DNA of 6,707 nucleotides, taken from assembly GCA_947306025.1 (NCBI GenBank), contig CAMZFJ010000098.1, positions 1 through 6,707 of the forward strand, read 5' to 3'. The notes beneath the pieces were generated by a model. It was not told the origin of the DNA. It ran no database searches and saw only the letters and a program-made list of their open reading frames with translations. This DNA comes from an uncultured Fibrobacter sp. (GTDB lineage: Bacteria; Fibrobacterota; Fibrobacteria; Fibrobacterales; Fibrobacteraceae). Both the position numbers and the translations under genes were made by a program. Shown here in pieces: positions 1 to 6,407 of this stretch (position 1 is its first letter; each line of letters starts with the position of its first letter).

Positions 1-930
1 GAAGCAACCGATCTTGACGAATATAACGAACGCGTTGACTTTTTGTTCCAGACTTTGGAATCGCAAGGCTTTAAAGTCGATGACGGCAACCGCAATCCGA
101 ACCAAATGGTTCGCATGCCGGGCGTGCTTCGCAACGGTAAACAGCAGTACCTCATCGCCTTGGAACAAGGCGCCAAGAACTTCACGGAATGGCAAGAATG
201 GGCAGAATATTCACTTGACGGAAAGCCGCTTATCGAACTTGCAAGCGATTCTGAAGTCGCTCCCAAGAAAGATGCCACCATTATCGAAAACGTTCTGCGC
301 GCCGGTGAATTTTTCTTGTTCACAGCACCTCCTAAAAGCGGAAAATCGCTTGCCCTCATGGACATGGCGCTTTCCATCTGCTATGGCGAAGACTGGCTCG
401 GCAACACGACAAACGAAAACGACGTTTTGTTCATAAACTTGGAACTCACCAAGTCCGTGTTCCTGAACCGCCTCTTTTTGCTCGGCGAAAGACGCAGGCT
501 CCAGGCCAATACATCCAAGTTCGGTTTCCTGAACCTCCGCGGAACAGCCCTTACCCCGCTTGAGATTGCGCAACTTATCGCCAAAAGAATCCAAGGCGCC
601 AAAAGGCTCGAAAACCACAATTACAAAGTTGTTGTCATAGATCCTATTTCGGCAGTGCTGCACAATCCGAAATCTTCAAGGCTTAGCGGTTCCCCACACC
701 AGATCCTCATGCAGATGGTCGACTCGATCATCGCCCTCACAGGCTGTGCCGTTGTGACGTCCACGAACATCAACGAATACCCCTACCTCGAAGCCCGCGC
801 CGACAGCGTCATGTCGCTCTCGCCTATGGAAGGTAGCCTCAATACGTATCAAATCAACGGTTCGTTCCGCGAATTCCCGAAGACTCTCGCTAAGGAATGT
901 TCTTGGATTTATCCTAGATTTGTAGTTTAA
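1..930 (+). CDS. Primase-helicase, RepA-like P-loop ATPase (5' end outside window)
   Basis: The reading frame is open from the first base, so the gene starts upstream and only its last 309 codons are seen. A TTG at 43 could be called as a start, but the coding signal continues before it. Residues about 8-65 (counted from the first visible codon), including NRNPNQMVRMPG and a following NGKQQYLI, resemble the end of primase regions in plasmid and phage primase-helicases. Residues 109-116 (APPKSGKS) are a Walker A motif, and VVVIDP ending near residue 215 is the Walker B strand of RepA/RecA-fold hexameric helicases. The late ADSVMSLSP and GSFREFP segments match the end of this ATPase domain. The expected role is ATP-driven DNA unwinding coupled to priming. 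The paired histidines usual after the strand following Walker B are not seen (the segment reads VVTSTNINEY), and the loop there is short. Whether it belongs to a resident element or is a fixed chromosomal gene cannot be told. The family call is fairly sure; activity is not. Confidence 0.82.
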   Translation, partial: EATDLDEYNERVDFLFQTLESQGFKVDDGNRNPNQMVRMPGVLRNGKQQYLIALEQGAKNFTEWQEWAEYSLDGKPLIELASDSEVAPKKDATIIENVLRAGEFFLFTAPPKSGKSLALMDMALSICYGEDWLGNTTNENDVLFINLELTKSVFLNRLFLLGERRRLQANTSKFGFLNLRGTALTPLEIAQLIAKRIQGAKRLENHNYKVVVIDPISAVLHNPKSSRLSGSPHQILMQMVDSIIALTGCAVVTSTNINEYPYLEARADSVMSLSPMEGSLNTYQINGSFREFPKTLAKECSWIYPRFVV

Positions 931-951
931 ACATTCAACACGATTTTAAAG

Positions 952-2322
952 ATGTACAAACAGAATAATCGTTTTCCGCGCCGTACCGAAGGCAACAGGA
1001 TCGGCAAACCCCTCACCGGAGGCAAGTTCCACGCTTCCAGAAAAACAGATGTCCGTAAGGACGATGAATTCGAAAAGAAACCGGCAAAGGCCGACAAGCC
1101 TGTTGTCCGTAAAATCCTTTCGTTCGACGACATCAAGGCGCAAGTTTCGGCATGGATGGAAAACGACCGCATTCCGGGAAAACTGCAGGCTTGGTTTACC
1201 GCAGATGCCACTCCTGAAAACTCCGACTGGAGAATTGTCAAGGAGTACAAAGGTGCACAAGAAAACCTTGTCATTGACGCCCCCTCCCGCGACATGAAGC
1301 CTCTAGAGCTTGTGAACCGCGTCATGGAACAGCTCCACAAGGACCATCTGCGCATCTTCAAGAAAGCTTTACGACAAATATGGTTCCGCGCCACGGGCGA
1401 CGGGCGTTTCGCGCTCCTCGTACAGGTCAACGTCAAAGGCAAGATTTCGGCACATGGCTACAAGACGTTCGTCGATTTTCTTGAACGCAGTTGCCCCGAA
1501 GTCATCAGCTGCCACCAGATCCAGTGCCTCCCCGACCGCCTTTTCAATCCCGCAGACGCGCAGGGCATGAAGGTCGAATGCAAGAGCGCATTCGGTAACA
1601 ACTTTATGCCCATTGCATCGACTGGATTCTGCATGCATGTTCTGGACTGGACCCCTCGCATCAAGGATGCTTGGCTCAATCTGCCCCTCCGTATCAAAGA
1701 TGCAATCCATCCAAATCGCGAAGACCGATTCTTTGAATTCTGTTCAGGTTCGTCCTACGTTTCAGCATCGCTCGCTCCGTTCTTTAAGCAAGTCGAAGCG
1801 CTCGACTGCCGCGAATCCGCCATGCAGTCGTCCAAGCTGAACATCCGCAATGTCGCAACGCAAAACATGCGCTTCCACCGCAGCCACCTGGACGCAAACT
1901 TCATCTCGAAGTTTTTCTCCAAGAGCGAAAACGCCGAAGGACGCTGGACATTCTATCTCAACCTGAACAACGAAGATTCAATCACTTCGGAAATGGTTCT
2001 CACGCTCGCCGGATCGCGCCCCGAAAGAATACTCTTGCAGACCGGGAACCTCGAAACCGCCTCCAAGGCAATCAAATCGTTCAGAAACGAAGGCTACATG
2101 CTCCGCAAGAGCATCCCGTTCTACTTGGAACCGGGCCGCGGCAATTTTGAAATTTTATTCCTCTTTGTACCCGATAGAGTGGGCATTTTGGGTCAAAATC
2201 CAGCCCTTGCACACCGTTCCCGCAACATTCAGCGCCCCAAGGAACGCCTCCAGAGCTCAAAAATGTCGGAAATTCCTCATTTTGTGCAAAAAACGCCCTC
2301 TTTTAAGCAAAGAAAAGATTAA
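952..2322 (+). CDS. TrmA/RlmD-family RNA uracil-5-methyltransferase homologue, probable pseudoenzyme
   Basis: This 456-residue protein aligns by eye with the C-terminal two-thirds of TrmA-type enzymes, which use SAM to methylate C5 of uridine in tRNA or rRNA. Residues 1-55 are basic and low in complexity, with no TRAM domain or iron-sulfur cysteine cluster. Residues about 140-215 match the central RNA-facing domain. Residues 215-232 (GNNFMPIA onward) stand where NSFTQPN lies in TrmA, and 260-285 (FFEFCSGSSYVSASLAP, then VEALD) stand where the SAM motif LELYCGNGNF lies. The catalytic parts are altered: NLNN (337-340) replaces DPPR, and TGNLET (364-369) replaces SCNPET, putting Gly365 in place of the nucleophilic cysteine. 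Glu400 matches the general-base glutamate. The last 50 residues are a basic tail. The frame is intact with no internal stop, so decay by mutation is unlikely. No clear Shine-Dalgarno precedes the ATG, which lies 21 bases after the primase-helicase stop. An RNA-binding role without methylation is inferred, not shown. Confidence 0.78.
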   Translation: MYKQNNRFPRRTEGNRIGKPLTGGKFHASRKTDVRKDDEFEKKPAKADKPVVRKILSFDDIKAQVSAWMENDRIPGKLQAWFTADATPENSDWRIVKEYKGAQENLVIDAPSRDMKPLELVNRVMEQLHKDHLRIFKKALRQIWFRATGDGRFALLVQVNVKGKISAHGYKTFVDFLERSCPEVISCHQIQCLPDRLFNPADAQGMKVECKSAFGNNFMPIASTGFCMHVLDWTPRIKDAWLNLPLRIKDAIHPNREDRFFEFCSGSSYVSASLAPFFKQVEALDCRESAMQSSKLNIRNVATQNMRFHRSHLDANFISKFFSKSENAEGRWTFYLNLNNEDSITSEMVLTLAGSRPERILLQTGNLETASKAIKSFRNEGYMLRKSIPFYLEPGRGNFEILFLFVPDRVGILGQNPALAHRSRNIQRPKERLQSSKMSEIPHFVQKTPSFKQRKD

Positions 2323-2362
2323 ATTAATATTAGACAAAAATTATTTGATTAGGGAAAAGTGT
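2323..2362 (+). promoter_or_regulatory. AT-rich leader with ribosome binding site of the LysM gene; possible promoter
   Basis: This 40-base gap is much richer in A and T than its surroundings. AGGGA at 2351-2355 is a good Shine-Dalgarno sequence 7 bases before the ATG at 2363, and it decides that start over an in-frame TTG at 2147. TAATAT at 2325-2330 could serve as a weak -10 element with a poor -35 (TTTAAG, 2302-2307). It is the only plausible place in the window for a promoter of the downstream operon. The ribosome binding site is well supported; the promoter is a guess. Confidence 0.4.
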
Positions 2363-3520
2363 ATGCGATTTTTAAAATGTGCTTCGATTTGCCTTGGTCT
2401 TTCGGCTCTAATTGCATCTGCCTATGTAGTTAAAAAAGGCGATACCCTCTGGGACATCAGTGGTGAATTTTTAAACGATCCGTTTGCCTGGCCCGACCTC
2501 TGGGAAAACAACAGGCACATTCAAGACCCGCACTGGATCTATCCGGGCGACTCCATCAATTTAGGTGATGGCATCAAAGACGACGGAAACCGCCTGCCCA
2601 AAACAAGACCTTGCGAAGCAGCCGTTGCCGATTCCAACTTGCCCAAGAACATCAAGGCCGTAGGCTGCGATGAACGAGACGCCCGCAATGGCGATTTCGA
2701 AAACATGCTCGGGAATCTCCGCGACAAGGACAAAAAGCAAAAGCGTAAAAAAGCCGCAGACGCTTACTTCTACCAGAAGCGTCCGGAACCGAAGATTTTC
2801 AACGGCTACTACCAGATTCTCGCTCCCGAAATCTACACGCTCGATTCCCTCAAGAAGGACAAGCGCTTCTTCTCCATCCGCTCCGGCGAAAAGAAGGAAC
2901 CGATTATCCACATTCCTGAATCCGAAATCGTCGTCGGTATTGGACGCAAGACCGATGCAAACATCAAGAAAGGCGACTTGGTCGAAATCTTGGATGCACG
3001 AGCTATCGAAGTTCCGACCAACAAAGACAAGAGTTTCGACAGATTCGCATTGGTCAGACTTTCGGGCTATGCAAAGATTACCGCTGTTGGCGACACGCTC
3101 TCCAGAGCAAAGATCGTCCAGAGCTTTAGAGAAATCAAGACGGACCATTCTAAAGCCCGCCTGAAACAGCCTCTCAACATACTGAACGTATCCGGCTACA
3201 CCGCCGTCCCCGAAGCGAAGGTCGAAGAAATGGCGATGATCCGCTACACAATGGACCCGATGCTCCTCATCGGTTCTTACGCCTACGTGTTAGTAGACAA
3301 GGGTACGGAACATGGCTACAACACCGGAGATGCCATCGCCATTTGGGAAGAAGACAAATCCGATGCAGGCCTCCCGCCGAGACTCCTTGGACGTGGCGTA
3401 ATTGCAAGAGCGACCGACAAGGAATCTACCGTTCTTGTTCGTGAAGTTTACTCGAACAGTCGCCATATTAAACTTGGACACAAGGTCTCCGTGACCCATC
3501 AAGCGAACATAGTCCAGTGA
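2363..3520 (+). CDS. Secreted LysM-domain protein
   Basis: The protein has 385 residues from the ATG at 2363, chosen because a signal peptide begins exactly there and AGGGA lies 7 bases upstream. Residues 1-20 are a Sec signal peptide (MRFLKC, a hydrophobic core, then ASA) with likely cleavage before Tyr21. Residues 21-67 are a LysM module, YVVKKGDTLWDISGEF followed by DPFAWPDLWENN and HWIYPGDSINL, expected to bind glycan chains of peptidoglycan. Cys84 and Cys102 lie in the linker and could form a disulfide in the periplasm. Residues 105-130 are highly charged. The remainder is beta-rich, with repeated 'strand, G-x-x-x-GD, strand' units such as NIKKGDLVEI and, near 308-325, YVLVDKGTEHGYNTGD, as in the C-terminal parts of other large LysM proteins. 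No catalytic domain is seen, so binding or scaffolding is more likely than hydrolysis. Its stop overlaps the next small gene, and it heads a run of envelope-signalling genes, suggesting a link with sensing of the cell wall. Confidence 0.88.
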   Translation: MRFLKCASICLGLSALIASAYVVKKGDTLWDISGEFLNDPFAWPDLWENNRHIQDPHWIYPGDSINLGDGIKDDGNRLPKTRPCEAAVADSNLPKNIKAVGCDERDARNGDFENMLGNLRDKDKKQKRKKAADAYFYQKRPEPKIFNGYYQILAPEIYTLDSLKKDKRFFSIRSGEKKEPIIHIPESEIVVGIGRKTDANIKKGDLVEILDARAIEVPTNKDKSFDRFALVRLSGYAKITAVGDTLSRAKIVQSFREIKTDHSKARLKQPLNILNVSGYTAVPEAKVEEMAMIRYTMDPMLLIGSYAYVLVDKGTEHGYNTGDAIAIWEEDKSDAGLPPRLLGRGVIARATDKESTVLVREVYSNSRHIKLGHKVSVTHQANIVQ

Positions 3521-3633
3521 CAAAAAATTTATTGATTATCATTGGCGTCGCGATTTCGATTCTAGCTATCCTCATGGCTGGGAGTGTCCTTATACTCAAT
3601 TATCCTGAATTGTCAGCGCATATTCCATTCTAG
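3517..3633 (+). CDS. Small single-span membrane peptide, 38 residues
   Basis: A GTG at 3517 overlaps the LysM stop codon (GTGA, 4-base overlap) and opens a 38-codon frame ending in TAG at 3631. The peptide begins MTKNLLIIIG, followed by a continuous hydrophobic helix of about 22-24 residues (roughly 5-27) and a short polar tail, NYPELSAHIPF. One basic residue before the helix and a proline-containing tail suggest a bitopic inner-membrane peptide with the N-terminus inside; it could also be an uncleaved signal anchor. No good Shine-Dalgarno precedes the GTG, so translation would depend on ribosomes finishing the LysM gene. It accounts for nearly all of the 128 bases between the LysM and kinase genes. 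Its place between them suggests a role in the same pathway, for example as a kinase-interacting peptide, but this is inference. I do not recognise a family. The alternative is that this is non-coding leader sequence. Confidence 0.55.
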   Translation: MTKNLLIIIGVAISILAILMAGSVLILNYPELSAHIPF

Positions 3634-3648
3634 GGAAGTGGGCTTCCA
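3632..3648 (+). promoter_or_regulatory. Hairpin covering the kinase ribosome binding site
   Basis: GGAAG (3634-3638) and CTTCC (3643-3647) form a perfect 5-base-pair stem with a TGGG loop, ending one base before the kinase ATG at 3649. The AGGGAAG Shine-Dalgarno (3632-3638) lies inside the stem and begins within the TAG stop of the small peptide. A ribosome ending translation there would be expected to melt the stem, so the arrangement fits translational coupling. The stem is short and its effect is inferred. The spacing from AGGGA to ATG is 12 bases, longer than usual. Confidence 0.4.
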
Positions 3649-5697
3649 ATGCGGATATCTCGTAGCAATCTTCTTTTTCTTTCCTTTTTTGCGGGAGGAA
3701 TTGTCTTACCAACAGCAATCCTCTCGTTTTTGAGTGTACGCAACATCCAGAACGAAGCGTACCTCGCCCAGAAGAACTACAACGAAAGCACAGAGACGTT
3801 CCGCGAACAGTGCGAATCGACGGTCAGCAAAGAGCAGAGCAAAATTTTCCAGGAAGTCAAATCCGCGTCCTTGTACCTTTACGAACAGCCGCACAGCCTT
3901 CTAGATTTCGGCAACGCCACGCAGTTCAAGACGGTAAGCGGCATCGAGGCCATGTTCCTGTACAACAACGGGACGCTAATTTACCCCGACATTTCGTCCA
4001 AGCACTTTTCAAAGACCTCGGACTTTTCAAACAGTATCGCAAGTCCGTTTGAAAAGATGATTTTCCGCGAAGAGGTCACCTCGGCCATGCCGCAGCCCGT
4101 AAACCTCTCTCGTTCGGCTCGCCAACTGCGTTTCTCGTTCGATTCCAAAGACGACCACATCCAGAATATCCTCGGACTTGTTCGCATCGCCTATAAAACC
4201 AAGGAATACGACGAAGCGCTCCGCCTCCTCAACATTCTTGAAGAGCACCCGCACCAGCAAGGCTACCTGCATTCGGACCTCACGCGTTCAGTGAACTTGC
4301 TGCACTTCGAAATTCTTGTGGCGCAAAAAAAGCACAAGGAAGCCGAAGACTACACCCTTGCGGTATTGAACCAATTCCTGCAGAGCAAGAAAATCGAGAA
4401 TCTGCCCTCAGCAAAATTCTTTTTCGAAACAGCCTTTACCCAAATCCTCTCGTTCGAAAACTTGAGCCAAGAAAAGCGCGAAGCGTTCTGGAACTTGCGC
4501 GAGAACTTCAACCGCCAGCTTGGCTACATGGATATTTTCTTTAACAACAAAGAAATAGTCCAGGCCCTCTTGAATAAAGAAACGACATCCAAGAGCGGCA
4601 TTGATATCATGAGTAACAGCAAGGCGACGTTCATCAAAATGAGCTACCCCATACTCTCCGGGGATCAAGTTGTTCTTGCCAAGGTAAACATCGATGAATA
4701 CCGCGAACGCATGCGTTCCAAGCTAAAGACTTCGGCTCAAGGCTGGAAGGGAATCCCCTACTCCATCACCGAAGGGCCAGACAAGACTTTAATCCTCGGC
4801 CATGTTTCTGACAGTTCCGCCGTCATGACGCAAGTCCAGCTCGACAAGATTATTTCCTGGAGTTTGACTTTATACGAAAAAGGTTTGAGCGAAATCAAGA
4901 AAGAAACACGCAAGCGCATGTTCCTCATGTACGGGCTTTTGTCGTTCTCGCTCATTACGGTGCTGCTCGGATCTATCGTGATGTTCAGATTCCTCACGCA
5001 AGAGCATAAGCTTTTGGCCATGAAGGCAAACTTCCTTTCGAGCATTTCACACGAACTCAAGACGCCGCTCACCTCCATCAAGATGTTTGCCGAAATGATG
5101 GCTCGCGGGCGTGTGCAAAAAGTCGAGAAAGTGCAAGAATATTCAGGGCTTATCGGCAAGGAAGCGACCCGACTCGAAAACTTGATTGGCGCCATTTTGA
5201 ACTACACGCGCATGGAACACGGCAAAAGCGGATTCCATTGGGAAAAACTCGACTTTTCGGCTTGCGTACAAAAAGTTTTTGACAGCGTCGAAGATATCGG
5301 TGTCGAAAAAGGGCTCCTGTTCCATACTAAAATTGAACCCAGTTTATATGTAATCGGCGATTACACGGCACTCTACAGCTTGGTGCAAAACCTTATCGAA
5401 AATGCAATTAAATATACAAACGCCCCCGGCAACATTACCATCACGGTAGTTCCTGCCGAAGACAGGGTCGTTTTCTCCGTAGCTGACACAGGAATCGGTA
5501 TTCCTTCTTCGGAACAAAAAAATATATTTAATGATTTTTATAGAGTCGGTGACGAAATGACTCGCAGCACGAAAGGCTCTGGCCTTGGCCTTGCCATTGT
5601 CAAGCGCGTAGCCGAAACGCACAAAGCCACCATTTCACTCACCAGCAAACCCGGCAAGGGCTCCACCTTTACCGTACGATTCAAAAAGGCAGAATGA
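3649..5697 (+). CDS. Membrane sensor histidine kinase with large periplasmic region
   Basis: This 682-residue protein has the layout of a class I transmitter kinase. Residues 7-30 form the first membrane span and 424-448 the second, leaving about 390 residues in the periplasm. That region has a helix after the first span, a strand-rich part near 98-114 (GIEAMFLYNNGTLIYP), a helical TPR-like stretch at about 166-310, and a second strand-rich part near 325-350 (KMSYPILSGDQVVLAKVNID). The cytoplasmic part begins almost at once, with no HAMP domain visible: the H-box is SSISHELKTPLTSIK with phospho-acceptor His468, the N-box is NLIENAIKY with Asn585, G1 is DTGIGIP (613-619), the F-box is near 627-632 (FNDFYR) and G2 is GSGLGLAI (643-650). 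All residues needed for autophosphorylation are present. It overlaps the response regulator by 4 bases (ATGA), so the two are almost certainly a cognate pair. The stimulus is unknown; neighbours point to the cell envelope. Confidence 0.95.
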   Translation: MRISRSNLLFLSFFAGGIVLPTAILSFLSVRNIQNEAYLAQKNYNESTETFREQCESTVSKEQSKIFQEVKSASLYLYEQPHSLLDFGNATQFKTVSGIEAMFLYNNGTLIYPDISSKHFSKTSDFSNSIASPFEKMIFREEVTSAMPQPVNLSRSARQLRFSFDSKDDHIQNILGLVRIAYKTKEYDEALRLLNILEEHPHQQGYLHSDLTRSVNLLHFEILVAQKKHKEAEDYTLAVLNQFLQSKKIENLPSAKFFFETAFTQILSFENLSQEKREAFWNLRENFNRQLGYMDIFFNNKEIVQALLNKETTSKSGIDIMSNSKATFIKMSYPILSGDQVVLAKVNIDEYRERMRSKLKTSAQGWKGIPYSITEGPDKTLILGHVSDSSAVMTQVQLDKIISWSLTLYEKGLSEIKKETRKRMFLMYGLLSFSLITVLLGSIVMFRFLTQEHKLLAMKANFLSSISHELKTPLTSIKMFAEMMARGRVQKVEKVQEYSGLIGKEATRLENLIGAILNYTRMEHGKSGFHWEKLDFSACVQKVFDSVEDIGVEKGLLFHTKIEPSLYVIGDYTALYSLVQNLIENAIKYTNAPGNITITVVPAEDRVVFSVADTGIGIPSSEQKNIFNDFYRVGDEMTRSTKGSGLGLAIVKRVAETHKATISLTSKPGKGSTFTVRFKKAE

Positions 5698-6407
5698 TTA
5701 TGCAACACAGAATCCTCATTGTTGAAGACGAAGAAATCATCCGGCTTGGGCTCCAAGACAACTTCGAGCTCGAAAATTACGAAGTCGAAACGGCATGCGA
5801 TGGCGAAGAAGCAATCGCCAAGACGGACTCGTTCCAGCCGCACTTGATTTTGCTGGACGTGATGCTTCCCAAGAAAAGCGGCTTTGAAGTCTGCCGATTC
5901 ATCCGCAAAAAGCACCCGGAATGCATCATCATCATGCTCACCGCCAAAACGGAAGAAACAAGCAAGGTTGCAGGCCTCGACATGGGCGCCGATGACTACG
6001 TGACAAAGCCGTTCTCGATTCTGGAATTGCTCGCTCGCGTGAAGGCGTTCCTCCGCCGAATCGACCTTCAGAAAGCCCCCGCCAAACAGCTTTCGTCTGT
6101 GGACGTTATTGACTTTGCCGATATCCACATGGATTTCAAGAAGTTCGTCGCCACCAAGGGCGGTGTTCCGCTCGAACTTTCCACGAGGGAATTCCAGATT
6201 CTCAAGTATTTCTGGCAGCGCCGCGGCGAAGTCATTTTGCGCGAAGACTTGTTGCAGGACCTCTGGGGTTACACGCCCGACAACATGCCCTCGACAAGAA
6301 CTATCGACAACCACATTGTAAACTTGAGGCGCAAACTCGAAGACGACCAGGCAAATCCGAAAATCATCCTTTCCATCCGCGGAGCAGGCTACAAGTTCGA
6401 TGCATAA
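5694..6407 (+). CDS. OmpR/PhoB-type response regulator
   Basis: The 237-residue protein has a receiver domain at residues 5-122 and a winged-helix DNA-binding domain at about 138-235. In the receiver, acidic residues Glu11 and Asp12 bind the metal, Asp55 (LILLDVMLP) is the phosphate acceptor, Thr83 is the switch residue and Lys105 (TKPF) is the conserved lysine. In the effector, LSTREFQILKYF and the segment STRTIDNHIVNLRRKLE (200-216, containing the recognition helix) are typical of OmpR/PhoB transcription factors, and the end IRGAGYKFDA matches the wing. All key residues are intact, so it should accept phosphate from the kinase upstream and bind direct-repeat operators as a dimer. The ATG at 5694 overlaps the kinase stop. 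An alternative in-frame ATG at 5700 would give residues MQHRILIVED and a better 10-base distance from AAGG (5686-5689), costing only two residues. Target promoters are not visible here. Confidence 0.96.
   Translation: MIMQHRILIVEDEEIIRLGLQDNFELENYEVETACDGEEAIAKTDSFQPHLILLDVMLPKKSGFEVCRFIRKKHPECIIIMLTAKTEETSKVAGLDMGADDYVTKPFSILELLARVKAFLRRIDLQKAPAKQLSSVDVIDFADIHMDFKKFVATKGGVPLELSTREFQILKYFWQRRGEVILREDLLQDLWGYTPDNMPSTRTIDNHIVNLRRKLEDDQANPKIILSIRGAGYKFDA

Noticed and set aside
2300..2317. CTTTT / AAAAG inverted repeat near the end of the methyltransferase homologue as a terminator
   Set aside because: The stem is only five mostly A-T pairs with an 8-base loop inside the coding sequence and no following T-run.
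2147..2362. Upstream extension of the LysM gene to an in-frame TTG
   Set aside because: The extra 72 residues overlap the methyltransferase homologue, lack any secretion signal and would bury the signal peptide that starts at 2363, where a good ribosome site is found.
2561..3148. A 195-codon minus-strand frame opposite the LysM gene
   Set aside because: No motif, no supported start, and full overlap with a well-supported secreted protein.
4993..5020. HAMP linker after the second kinase membrane span
   Set aside because: Fewer than 20 residues separate the span from the H-box, too few for a HAMP domain of about 50 residues.
5515..5545. AT-rich patch inside the kinase gene as an internal promoter
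   Set aside because: It encodes the conserved F-box region (NIFNDFYR), which explains the AT-rich codons, and no convincing -35/-10 pair is seen.
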